DNA from: Deltaproteobacteria bacterium
GTDB taxonomy: Bacteria > Acidobacteriota > Thermoanaerobaculia > Multivoradales > JAHZIX01
Assembly: GCA_022601195.1 (NCBI GenBank)
Contig: JAHZIX010000045.1
Location: 372,001 to 436,000 of the forward strand
Direction: 5' to 3'
Length of the DNA stretch: 64,000 nucleotides
Under the pieces are notes generated by a model. It did not search any database, was not told the origin of the DNA, and saw only the letters and a list, made by a program, of their open reading frames with translations. Positions 48,728 through 56,574 of the stretch are shown here, one piece after another. The position numbers and the translations under genes were made by a program. Positions within the stretch are counted from its first letter, which is position 1. The number at the start of each line of letters is the position of its first letter.

Positions 48728-48934
48728 TCAAAGACCCGCTTTTCGCTCCTCGGCCAATTTGCGAAGGGCTTTCTTGCGAGCCTGCACAGCTTTGCGCTTG
48801 CGCTTTACGCTTGGTTTCTCGAAGAATTGTCTCTTGCGAAGCTCGGTCAAGATTCCGGATTTTTCAACCTTCCTCTTGAACCGACGAAGAGCACCTTCGA
48901 AGCTTTCTTCATCACGAACCTGGACGACCGGCAC
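48728..48934 (-). CDS. rpsU: 30S ribosomal protein S21
   Basis: S21 (bS21) is a small basic protein of the 30S subunit that helps mRNA base-pair with 16S rRNA. The 68-aa sequence is typical: MPVVQVRDEESFEGALRRFK at the N-terminus, then GILTELRKRQFFEKPSVKRK, and an Arg/Lys-rich C-terminal tail (KAVQARKKALRKLAEERK). GTGAGGTGAA precedes the ATG. The neighbourhood rpsU, dnaG, rpoD matches the classic macromolecular synthesis operon, here with mutS2 in between and a terminator after rpsU. Confidence 0.97.
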   Translation of the reverse strand: MPVVQVRDEESFEGALRRFKRKVEKSGILTELRKRQFFEKPSVKRKRKAVQARKKALRKLAEERKAGL

Positions 48935-49007
48935 TGGCTATTCACCTCACTTTAAATCTTAGCTATGTTCTACTCTCGGCCCAGAGAGCCCAGCGCAGAA
49001 TCGTCGA

Positions 49008-49036
49008 AGTCTGAGGGAGACCGCACCGGATGTCAA
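49008..49036 (-). promoter_or_regulatory. Candidate rpsU promoter
   Basis: On the minus strand a perfect -35 TTGACA (49031-49036) is followed after 17 bp by CAGACT (49008-49013), a poor -10 with three of six matches. It points at rpsU, about 70 bases ahead of its start codon. Confidence 0.35.
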
Positions 49037-49083
49037 GGGACAAACGGCCTCTGCCATCCGAATTCTGTATCAGTGGCTGTTTG

Positions 49084-49875
49084 CTACTGGGCCTGCTCTT
49101 CGACCTTGACGGCGTTGAAGTCAGTCTTATAGACCGCAAAAGCGCCGCTCTTCTTGCGAAAATAGACTCCCGCAGCTCCACCGCCATCCTTGGGGTAGAA
49201 CCAGGCGATAACGCCTTTGTCTGGGTATTCGCGAACGTTACGGAGGTTCACGGGCCCCAAGAGCTCGCGAACTTCTTCTTCAGATAAGCCCTTCTTGGCG
49301 GACTCAAACCGCTCTTCGGTCATATACCGGAAGGTGTCCGCACGCTCGATTTCTTCCTTTAGGCGAGGGTGATCCGGCGCAAGCGGCAAGATCTGTTCGA
49401 GGATGGAGATGGCCCGCTTATAGTCGCCGCCCACCTGAATCCATTCCTGGGCAAGCAAAATATCCTCATCGACCTTCATGTCGATGGCAGCTTGTTGGGT
49501 TTCACTGAGCGGCTCGCCGCTCACCGGCGGATCCTCATTGATGAAGGTCACGATGCTACCGCCGAGGGTGTCCGCATCATTCTCGATATGGGCCTTGAGG
49601 GTCGCGATCTCGGCCTTAACAGCTTCCGGATCGATCGGCTCTACGGCTTCTTCTTCCCCTTCTTCAGGTTCCGGAGCCGTCAATTTCGCCTGAAGTTCGC
49701 CCAGCTGGGCTCGCTTCTCGTCGAGAGCCTGCTTCGCTCCACGGAGCTCCGCAAGGGCTGCATCACGGGCTACGGCCAATTCATCTACTTGAGCCGTATC
49801 GGAGCCGCAGCCGATAGGGCTCAACAGAACGATTCCGGCAAAAAGACACAGCAGAAAGCTCAAAGTTCGGCGCAT
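49084..49875 (-). CDS. Coiled-coil lipoprotein, function unknown
   Basis: A 263-aa exported lipoprotein. The signal peptide MRRTLSFLLCLFAGIVLLSP ends at the lipobox IGCGSD. A heptad-like coiled coil (LAVARDAALAELRGAKQALD and on to GELQAKL) is followed by an acidic linker (EPEEGEEEAVEPIDPEA), a helical TPR-like part (YKRAISILEQILPLAPDHPRL), and an end domain (GLSEEEVRELLGPVNLRNVR, then VIAWFYPKDGGGAAGVYF) that resembles the SmpA/BamE-type fold of outer-membrane assembly lipoproteins. The frame extends upstream to 49950; GGGAGG places the start at the ATG at 49875. The BamE resemblance is by eye and unproved. Confidence 0.7.
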   Translation of the reverse strand: MRRTLSFLLCLFAGIVLLSPIGCGSDTAQVDELAVARDAALAELRGAKQALDEKRAQLGELQAKLTAPEPEEGEEEAVEPIDPEAVKAEIATLKAHIENDADTLGGSIVTFINEDPPVSGEPLSETQQAAIDMKVDEDILLAQEWIQVGGDYKRAISILEQILPLAPDHPRLKEEIERADTFRYMTEERFESAKKGLSEEEVRELLGPVNLRNVREYPDKGVIAWFYPKDGGGAAGVYFRKKSGAFAVYKTDFNAVKVEEQAQ

Positions 49876-50098
49876 AATCATGCCTCCCAAGACCTCTAGA
49901 GTTCGATTCGAAGAATGGACAAGGTACCATAGGCACAATTGTTCCTTCAAGCCGGTTGGTGTCCGAGTACACTGAGCCTAACTCGTTCTTTGTCAATGGC
50001 TTTGGTAGACTCGATTCTTGACAGGTCGCGATGGTTGCAAAATAATCGGTAACCTTTGAAATCGAAACCGCTGGATAGCCTCTTCGGAGGGGTATTGG

Positions 50099-52186
50099 AT
50101 GTCAATGGACGAAAGAATCCAGAAACTGGATGAGCACGTTGGAAATAGAGTCCGTCAGTGGCTCAAGGACGTGCATGAACAGGTGGGTCATCAGCTGGGA
50201 GAGGAGATCTCCCGGCAGCTTGCTGCGGCGGGAGACCTCTTACCCGAATCTCTCCTGACAGAGGAGGTGGTCGAGCCTCTCCGTGGAGCAAGAGATGCCT
50301 CGGGAGATGCGGTCGGGTTGAAACGCCTCAAGGTTGCAACTGCAGCTATCGATGGCGCGCGAAATCAGTCGGAAGTCCTTTCGGAGCTCCTAAAAGGGGG
50401 GCAGGGCTTCGCTTCCAGGCTGGCCCTCTTTCTGACCCGAGCCGATGCGGCCTCGGGCTGGTCGGGCCTTGGGTTCGGAGATGGTGACGACAACCTCCGA
50501 GGCATGACTCTCGACTATCAAGAAGACGGTCCTTGGTATCGGCTGTCTCTGGGCAAAGCCTGTGTCCCACTTTCGGCTGGAGATTGCGGCCGTCTCTGCA
50601 GCCGTCTCGAAAGCGCCTTGCCCAAGGACGGGATTCTGATTCCCATCGTATTGCGGGATCGAGTTGCGGCCGCTCTCTACGCTGACCGGCTATCGGACGG
50701 AGATGTTCTGGATCTCGATGCCCTTCAGCTTTTGGCCTATCTCGCCGCTCAGGCCATCGAGACCCTTCCATTTCGCGAACGCAAAACGACCACACCTACG
50801 CTACTGGTCGAAGAAGAGGCCGAAGGTGAACCAGCAGGGCTGAGCCTGTGGGGAGCCGCTGCTGCGACAGCTGCCGCTGCTGCCACGGGAGTCGTAGCAG
50901 GAGCTGTTCTTGGGGACGACGAAGGGGAAGAGGCAGAATCCCATTCCGAAGCTGCCGACATTGCCTCCGCTGACATTGCCTCCGCCGACATTGCCTCTGC
51001 CGAAATGGAAGAGTCCGCTCCCATCGAAGTCACCCCTGAGGCCCCCAAGAGATCCGAGACCCAAGACCTGGCTCCGACCGTAGCCGAGGCCCTCGCTGAG
51101 GAGTCTTCAAAGCAGGAGACTTCAGAGGCCGAGCCCACAGAGGAACACTCGGAGCCCACCCCTGTCGTGGATGAGTTTGGAGTCGTCGGCGAGGCTGGCG
51201 AAGAAGTCGAGATTGTCGAAGTCGAGGCTGGAAGCATTGACTATGTGGAAGTGGAAGCCGACGCCGAAGAGGTCGAAATCGCTGACCCCCCGGATACCAG
51301 CGCAGTCGAAGGGGTTCCGGAATCGCTACCTTGGGAAACCGAAGACGTAGTCGAGGAACGATCGCAAGAGCAGTCTACCGCCGTCTGGGAGGAGCAGCCC
51401 GCTGCCCCAGCCGAGTCTTCCGGAGGGGGAATACTCTGGGAAGCCGAAGAAGAATCACCGGTCGTTGCCGAGGATGAGGTTGTTGCCGAAGAAGTCGAGG
51501 AAGAGCCAGCTTCCGTTCAGTGGCAGACCGAACCCGGTTCGGTCGCAGGGGAAGGTGCTATTCCGGCGGACTCCGGTCTCAAAACCCTTCAGTACACACC
51601 GCCTACTCTCGAACCCGAAGCGACCGTGGCACCGGAGCAGGATGCTCGGTTCGAAGGAGACGAGACCCTTCTGTTGACGAAGCGACCGTCCCTGGTTCCC
51701 CCTACTCCCACTCCCGACCCTCCGCCACTGGAGGAGGCGCCGGCCTTCGACGGGGACGAGACTCACCCGGGGGTGGCGACGGAGAGTCCGATCGCTGCTC
51801 CTGAATCGCCATCTGTCGAGCCACCAGCTCCTGCAGCGGCTCGTCCGGCCCCGCGCGCCACAGAGGTGGCGCCGCCCTCGGATATCGATGGGCCTGGCTG
51901 GGCGTTCAAGAGTCCGATGGCGGTTGGTGAAGATTCCGAGATGCACGACAAGGCCAAGCGCCTGGCTCGGCTATTGGTAAGCGAAATCAAGCTCTACAAC
52001 GAAGAGCAGGTGGAAGAAGGGCAGCGGAACCGGGACATCTATGAGCGGTTGAAAGAAGATATCGACCGCTCTCGCCAGATGTATGAGGACCGTGTGGACG
52101 AAAGTATCCGCAGCACCAATGACTACTTCTACCAGGAGCTAGTTCGAACTCTAGCGGCTGGTGACCCTCAGGCCCTCGGGATCTGA
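50099..52186 (+). CDS. GAF-like/acidic linker protein with conserved C-terminal helical block
   Basis: A 695-aa cytosolic protein of unknown function. Residues 1-55 are helical; about 75-225 look like a degenerate GAF sensor domain (SGWSGLGFGDGDDNLRGMTL, GILIPIVLRDRVAAALYADR, LQLLAYLAAQAIETL). Residues 240-640 are low-complexity, rich in Glu, Ala, Pro, with the pentapeptide ADIAS three times in tandem. The last 75 residues are a charged helical block (HDKAKRLARLLVSEIKLYNE, then EGQRNRDIYERLKEDIDRSR) that I have seen at the end of other long acidic proteins from myxobacteria and acidobacteria. A strong CGGAGGGG precedes the ATG. No enzymatic motif is visible. Confidence 0.72.
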   Translation: MSMDERIQKLDEHVGNRVRQWLKDVHEQVGHQLGEEISRQLAAAGDLLPESLLTEEVVEPLRGARDASGDAVGLKRLKVATAAIDGARNQSEVLSELLKGGQGFASRLALFLTRADAASGWSGLGFGDGDDNLRGMTLDYQEDGPWYRLSLGKACVPLSAGDCGRLCSRLESALPKDGILIPIVLRDRVAAALYADRLSDGDVLDLDALQLLAYLAAQAIETLPFRERKTTTPTLLVEEEAEGEPAGLSLWGAAAATAAAAATGVVAGAVLGDDEGEEAESHSEAADIASADIASADIASAEMEESAPIEVTPEAPKRSETQDLAPTVAEALAEESSKQETSEAEPTEEHSEPTPVVDEFGVVGEAGEEVEIVEVEAGSIDYVEVEADAEEVEIADPPDTSAVEGVPESLPWETEDVVEERSQEQSTAVWEEQPAAPAESSGGGILWEAEEESPVVAEDEVVAEEVEEEPASVQWQTEPGSVAGEGAIPADSGLKTLQYTPPTLEPEATVAPEQDARFEGDETLLLTKRPSLVPPTPTPDPPPLEEAPAFDGDETHPGVATESPIAAPESPSVEPPAPAAARPAPRATEVAPPSDIDGPGWAFKSPMAVGEDSEMHDKAKRLARLLVSEIKLYNEEQVEEGQRNRDIYERLKEDIDRSRQMYEDRVDESIRSTNDYFYQELVRTLAAGDPQALGI

Positions 52187-52224
52187 GCTCTCCGCTAGCT
52201 GCGGAGCGGGACGGACGAAGCCTC

Positions 52225-53643
52225 GTGTTTTTCCGGCTTGCCACCTGTCTCATTTTGGTGGGTTCCCTCTTGGGTGCCTGCGGCAGAATTCAATCGAAGG
52301 ACGGGGAGATAGAGACCCCTGCGCCGCCGATACTTTTCATTACAAGCGAAGCGCTGAGAGCGGATGCCGTGGGGCTTCTGTCAGGTCCGAATCCGGTCTG
52401 GCCGAACTTGCGCACGCCTCATCTAGATCAGCTGATTGGAGAGTCTGACTGGGTCGGTACCGGAGTCGCTCCTTCCAGCGAGACCTTGCCTGCGATAGCC
52501 TCGTTGCTGACGGGCCTCAGGCCTTGGCAACATCAGGTTCTCCACGAGAGTAAGCCGAAACTACAAAGGGCGAACCAGACCTTGGCAGAGGCTCTCAAAG
52601 AGCAGGGCTATGACACGACAGCCTATGTCGACAGTCGTCCTCTGGTCCAGGGGAGGGGCTTCGAACAGGGCTTCGATCTCTACCAGCCCTTGCGCGGCGG
52701 GGGCCGCACACGTGCCAAATTAGCGAGCTGGGGACAAGGCCGAAACTTTGTTTGGATTCACTTGGCCGCTCCCTTGCCACCTTATCCAAAGCAAGCCACG
52801 GTTCCAGGGCGCAAGGCGGATTGGATCCGTGGCTCCGACCTGGAGAAGTACCGCAATCCGTCAGCCATCCTTTCTGAGGGTCTCCGCAAGCGTTTCCTAC
52901 AAGGCTACAGCCATCGAGTTGCCCTCCTGGATCGGGAAGTGGGCAGATACCTGGCAGCCGTCAGGGAAAGTGGGCAATGGGACCGTGCTCTGATCGTTTT
53001 TACCTCCGCCCACGGGGAAGAGTTCGGAGAAGCCTCCCAAGTTGGCCACGGCAATAATCTGAGCAGAACTTCTCTCGAAGTTCCCTTGATCATCAAGCTA
53101 CCCAAGAATTCCCGATTGCGATTCCCAGAGGAAAAGGGTGGCCGAATCGCGACAGCGCGAATCTGGGCGACGATTCTCGAAGTGGCCGGTGGTAGATCCT
53201 CTCCTGCAATTGTCTCCAGCCTTTTTCGAAACGGGCCCGAAGGGATTGTCTCGGAGCTCTACCGGGTCAACGGAACCAATCAATTCTCTCTCCTTGTTGA
53301 AGACACCCAATTGAAAAGGGTGGTCGACTTCGCCGCTACGGATCCTGACTACTTTGTCTCTCGGCGAAGGTTAGAGGCCGTGAGTGAAGGGCCTCGGAAG
53401 CAGAGAGCTAGGGAGCAGTTCTTGCGACGCCATGGAGAAGGGTTTTTGAGCTCCCCTCCATTTTCTGGGTTGGGTAGCAATGCCCGGGTAGAGGTAGAGG
53501 ATTGGGGAACCGGCGAAGAAAGCAGGCTCCTTGATCCAGACCAACAACGGGAGATGGAACGAGCTCTGGAGATGGCTTGGGCGAGCTTTGTCGATCAAGA
53601 AAGGACGCCTCGAGAGGAAGCTGGCTGGCGAAGCGAAAGGTGA
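52225..53643 (+). CDS. Sulfatase-fold lipoprotein lacking metal ligands
   Basis: A 472-aa lipoprotein (signal MFFRLATCLILVGSLLGACG, Cys near residue 19) of the alkaline phosphatase/sulfatase superfamily. The topology is recognisable: an N-terminal ILFITSEALRAD strand, SLLTGLRPWQHQVL near residue 92, YDTTAYVDSRPL, IVFTSAHGEEFGE near 256, then GHGNNLSRTSLEVPLIIKLP. At the metal-binding positions the family has Asp in DTLRAD and in SDHGE; here they are Glu (EALRAD) and Ala (SAHGE). The Cys/Ser nucleophile motif CxPxR is absent. It may be a binding protein or an unusual enzyme. The GTG start lies 38 bases after the previous stop. Confidence 0.78.
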   Translation: MFFRLATCLILVGSLLGACGRIQSKDGEIETPAPPILFITSEALRADAVGLLSGPNPVWPNLRTPHLDQLIGESDWVGTGVAPSSETLPAIASLLTGLRPWQHQVLHESKPKLQRANQTLAEALKEQGYDTTAYVDSRPLVQGRGFEQGFDLYQPLRGGGRTRAKLASWGQGRNFVWIHLAAPLPPYPKQATVPGRKADWIRGSDLEKYRNPSAILSEGLRKRFLQGYSHRVALLDREVGRYLAAVRESGQWDRALIVFTSAHGEEFGEASQVGHGNNLSRTSLEVPLIIKLPKNSRLRFPEEKGGRIATARIWATILEVAGGRSSPAIVSSLFRNGPEGIVSELYRVNGTNQFSLLVEDTQLKRVVDFAATDPDYFVSRRRLEAVSEGPRKQRAREQFLRRHGEGFLSSPPFSGLGSNARVEVEDWGTGEESRLLDPDQQREMERALEMAWASFVDQERTPREEAGWRSER

Positions 53644-53734
53644 TCTCGGCCCTGTGGGGACAGTCCGTGTCTGTCTCTCCTCGCGGTCTTCTGCGGACAG
53701 TGGTACACTAAGCCGCTCCCGCTTAGGGATCTTC

Positions 53735-53807
53735 GGGTCCATAGCTCAGCGGTTAGAGCATCCGGCTCATAACCGGCAGGTCCCAGGTTCAAATCCTGGT
53801 GGACCCA
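53735..53807 (+). tRNA. tRNA-Met (CAT)
   Basis: GGGTCCA (53735-53741) pairs with TGGACCC (53800-53806); the D arm, an anticodon loop CTCATAA and a T arm with TTCAAAT are complete, discriminator A. CCA is not encoded. The acceptor stem starts with a regular G-C pair, so this is elongator tRNA-Met or the CAT-type tRNA-Ile, not the initiator. It lies within an open reading frame that has no coding meaning. Confidence 0.95.
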
Positions 53808-53962
53808 CTCTTGGAGGATCGGGCCAAATTGCAGGCGGTAGATACGGAATGGCGTTGGTCCAGCTGGGAGAAGGTAGGGAAACTTCCGGCAAGCGGTATT
53901 CCACAGTCCCTCGTTTCGAATTCGACCACTCTAATCTCAGTTTCAGTACTGGAGCAGCCGAT

Positions 53963-54712
53963 ATGACTCAGCTCCTGGAGCGAGCTATAGCGCTTCAAAA
54001 AGCCAACGACGATCTGGCCGAGGCCAATGAGCGCCTACATGGTATTCCGGACTGGATGGCAGAGCTGCACGAAGAGCACTCTGTCCAGAAGAAGGAAATC
54101 GACAGCTTGAGCGAGCAGGCAGAGGCGGAAGCTCAGGCACGGCGGGAAGCAGAAACCGAGATCGAGGAGATTCAGGAAAAGCTCCATCGATATCAAACCC
54201 AAATCAATCAGGTGACGACGCAGCGTGAATACGGTGCCTTGTTGCAGGAGATCGACACCGCCAAAGGGCGTGTTACAGAGCTCGAAGAGCTTGGGATCAC
54301 TTGCATGGAACGTCGCGAGGTTGCGCTTCAAGAGCTCGAGGAAAAGAAAGCGGCGTTCAGCGACTTGGACCAGCGGTATGGAACAGAGCTGGCGAAATGG
54401 GAGGCCAAGAAGCCTTCAGTTGCCAGGAAGGTCAAATCACTGACCAAGGCGATCGAGAAACTCCGCGAAGAAATTCCCCGCCAACACCTGTCACTCTATG
54501 ACCGCATCGCCAAGCGCCATGGAGGGTCGGCCCTGGCCCCAATTCGGGAGCTCCAGTCAAACCGGAAAGGGCCTCGGTCCTGGCACTGCAGTGGTTGTAA
54601 CTTCAACGTGCGGCCCCAGGTCGTCGTGGGGGCTTCCGCCGGGGACCAACTTCTTCACTGCGATAGCTGCAAACGGATTTTGTTTCTAGAAGAGACCGAA
54701 GAAGAGGCTTAG
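53963..54712 (+). CDS. Coiled-coil protein with C-terminal C4 zinc ribbon
   Basis: A 249-aa protein. The first 170 residues are one long charged coiled coil (LAEANERLHGIPDWMAELHE, EQAEAEAQARREAETEIEEI and onward, then YGALLQEIDTAKGRVTELEE), and the C-terminus is a zinc ribbon with four cysteines (CSGCNFN and CDSCKRILF near residues 208-241). This is the DUF164/zf-RING_7 family, common in bacteria beside YggS or RNase H-type genes, with a proposed nucleic-acid-related role that is not proven. I start at the ATG at 53963, nine bases after GGAG; an open frame extends upstream across the tRNA. The YggS gene follows 11 bases later. Confidence 0.85.
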   Translation: MTQLLERAIALQKANDDLAEANERLHGIPDWMAELHEEHSVQKKEIDSLSEQAEAEAQARREAETEIEEIQEKLHRYQTQINQVTTQREYGALLQEIDTAKGRVTELEELGITCMERREVALQELEEKKAAFSDLDQRYGTELAKWEAKKPSVARKVKSLTKAIEKLREEIPRQHLSLYDRIAKRHGGSALAPIRELQSNRKGPRSWHCSGCNFNVRPQVVVGASAGDQLLHCDSCKRILFLEETEEEA

Positions 54713-54723
54713 CGGGGCTCCCT

Positions 54724-55467
54724 GTGAATGAGTCCGAGGCGATTCGAGAGCGCCTTGAGGAGATTCATGGGCGGATGAAGAGGGCCTGTGACCGAGTCGG
54801 GCGAGATCCCAATGAGGTGACCCTGGTTGGGGTCAGCAAAGCTCATCCAGTAGAGACCCTGGAAGCGGGATGGAGAGCCGGGATCCGCGTCTTCGGAGAG
54901 AACCGGATCCAAGAAGCTGAGGCCAAAGTAGAGAGGCTGCCAAAGGATGCGGAGTGGCACCTCATCGGCCCACTCCAATCCAACAAGGTTCGACGAGCAG
55001 TTCACCTTTTTTCCTGGATACATTCAATCGATCGAATGAAGATCGCCCGAGCCGTGGGCCGAGAAGCGGCAGCTACGGGCCGGTCCTTGCATTGCTTTCT
55101 CGAAGTGAATCTTGGCGCCGAAGGAAGCAAGCACGGCTTTTCCGAAGCCTCTTTGCTCGCTGAGGCGGAGAATCTGGCCGCTCTGGAGAGTCTGCAGTTC
55201 GTGGGCCTCATGGCCATTCCGCCTCGATCTCCTGCCTCCCAGGGACCTGTTGCCGGCTCGGTTGCGGCAAATGCATCCCCCAGGTATTGGTTCCAGCGTC
55301 TCAGGAAGCTCCGTGACCAATTGGCCCAGATGGGCACTCTGCGGTCCTTTCGTGGAGGGCTGTCGATGGGGATGAGTGGAGACTTCGAGGTCGCCATCGA
55401 AGAGGGGGCGACTCATATTCGAGTCGGTACCGCGCTCTTTGGTCAAAGAAAGAGGCCGCAACCATGA
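54724..55467 (+). CDS. YggS family pyridoxal-phosphate homeostasis protein
   Basis: A 247-aa TIM-barrel PLP-binding protein of the YggS/PLPBP family, which controls free PLP and amino-acid balance. The PLP lysine is in LVGVSKAHPVETL near residue 39; GIRVFGENRIQEAEAK, WHLIGPLQSNKVRRAV, FVGLMAIPP, and LSMGMSGDFEVAIEEGATHIRVGTALFG are the characteristic blocks. It has no dimer domain, as expected. The GTG start at 54724 follows the zinc-ribbon gene by 11 bases and its stop overlaps the next gene's ATG (ATGA). Confidence 0.93.
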   Translation: MNESEAIRERLEEIHGRMKRACDRVGRDPNEVTLVGVSKAHPVETLEAGWRAGIRVFGENRIQEAEAKVERLPKDAEWHLIGPLQSNKVRRAVHLFSWIHSIDRMKIARAVGREAAATGRSLHCFLEVNLGAEGSKHGFSEASLLAEAENLAALESLQFVGLMAIPPRSPASQGPVAGSVAANASPRYWFQRLRKLRDQLAQMGTLRSFRGGLSMGMSGDFEVAIEEGATHIRVGTALFGQRKRPQP

Positions 55468-55823
55468 AGGGACCTAAGGCACCGGAGAAAGGCCTGGGGA
55501 GTCATGGCAACCCCATGCCTCGCGATACCCAACGACACTTTCCCGAACCTTTCCGGGCTCCAACGGGGGTGGACGGTTCGTCCATGTCTCCTGAGACTAG
55601 TTCGGCAGGGAACCCCTTTGTGATCGCGCGCCTCCTGGAGGATGGCGACCGGGTAGACCTCCAGTGGCTGTGCCGAGAGGTGGGAGAAGCGCGTCTGGGG
55701 GAATGGGTGCAGGCTCGAGGAAGTCGGCAGCTCTCAAAGCGGAGCCGGCTCTTCTGGCAACTCGTCCTGGAAGTCCAATCAGCAAAACCCAGGAAGCTCC
55801 AAGAAGCCCTATGGCCACTCTGA
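55464..55823 (+). CDS. DUF6922-like putative antitoxin partner
   Basis: A 119-aa protein whose C-terminal 75 residues match the pattern NPFVIARLLEDGDRVDLQWL then REVGEARLGEWVQARGSRQL and RSRLFWQLVLEV. This helical module resembles DUF6922-type proteins typically encoded just before AbiEii-like nucleotidyltransferases, where they are taken as the antitoxin. The N-terminal 45 residues are Pro/Ser-rich and probably disordered; a start at the ATG at 55584 is possible. I keep 55464 because it makes the ATGA overlap with the yggS gene. It overlaps the nucleotidyltransferase gene by 13 bases. Confidence 0.65.
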   Translation: MKGPKAPEKGLGSHGNPMPRDTQRHFPEPFRAPTGVDGSSMSPETSSAGNPFVIARLLEDGDRVDLQWLCREVGEARLGEWVQARGSRQLSKRSRLFWQLVLEVQSAKPRKLQEALWPL

Positions 55824-56494
55824 TTTCCCCGACAGAGGAGCTTGAAACCTTGCTGGCTCGACTTTCAGAGCGGCCCTGGTCCGATGATTTCTATCTCGCC
55901 GGGTCATCAGCAATGGCCCTTTACCTGGATCACAAGCGGAGCTTCGGTTTGGACCTAATGGCTCCTGCCAATCGACTCACCCCTCAGAAGCGCAGAGACC
56001 TTCTGGGCGACCTTTTGGTCATGGATTCGGAAATCCGAGTCGAAACGGCTCGCGATGGCTACCTCTACGTTCGCGCTGGCCATGGGATCGCGGTGCGCTT
56101 TTTTTACTACCCTTACCCTCTCATCGACCCCGAGCAGGAGTTGGCGGGGATGGCGATAGCTTCGGTTGTAGATCTTGGCTTGATGAAGATCGCGGCGATC
56201 ATCTCCAGGGGAACACGGCGAGACTTCGTGGATCTTTTCCTGCTGTGCAAGCTGGTCCCTCTCGAGGTCCTTCTGGAGCGCTCTACGGAGAAATTTGGCC
56301 ACGTGAGAGATTTTCCCCTCCAGGCCCTCAAGGGCTTGGCGGATCTGTCGCTTGTGGACGGCGAACCCATGCCCCAGCTACGGAAAGACATCACCTGGCA
56401 AGAAGTTGAAGAATGGTTGACTGGTGAGGTTCGAAGAATCGGGCGGCAGGCTGTAGGCCTTGAAATAGAGGCTGCGTCGACTGCTTCTCTCTGA
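55811..56494 (+). CDS. AbiEii/AbiGii-like nucleotidyltransferase (toxin candidate)
   Basis: A 227-aa protein resembling the AbiEii/DUF1814 nucleotidyltransferase family of toxin/antitoxin and abortive-infection loci. The opening FYLAGSSAMALYLDHKRSFG matches the family motif of FYLAGGTALAL plus HRRS. The catalytic motif is normally S-x-D-L-D-L; here it reads SFGLDL, so the first acidic residue is replaced by Gly while the second Asp remains. Later blocks LGLMKIAAIISRGTRRDFVDLFLL and LLERSTEKFGHVRDFPLQAL match the C-terminal helical domain of these proteins. The ATG at 55811 fits the conserved N-terminus; the longer frame upstream reads the partner's sequence in another frame. Confidence 0.7.
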   Translation: MATLISPTEELETLLARLSERPWSDDFYLAGSSAMALYLDHKRSFGLDLMAPANRLTPQKRRDLLGDLLVMDSEIRVETARDGYLYVRAGHGIAVRFFYYPYPLIDPEQELAGMAIASVVDLGLMKIAAIISRGTRRDFVDLFLLCKLVPLEVLLERSTEKFGHVRDFPLQALKGLADLSLVDGEPMPQLRKDITWQEVEEWLTGEVRRIGRQAVGLEIEAASTASL

Positions 56495-56513
56495 CGGGGC
56501 AATACTCAGAGAG
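56487..56513. terminator. Possible hairpin after the nucleotidyltransferase gene
   Basis: CTCTCTGA (56487-56494, including the stop codon) is the perfect reverse complement of TCAGAGAG (56506-56513) with an 11-base loop. It lies between convergent genes, but neither side has a T-tract, so termination is only possible. Confidence 0.3.
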
Positions 56514-56574
56514 GATTAGGAACCCCTCTCGAGCTGCCCTCCGGAGCACCGGGAAGAGGCTGCGAACAGCAGAG

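Noticed and set aside
53531..53962. Upstream part of the zinc-ribbon open frame
   Set aside because: It crosses the tRNA-Met gene and has no coding character; the ATG at 53963 has a ribosome-binding site.
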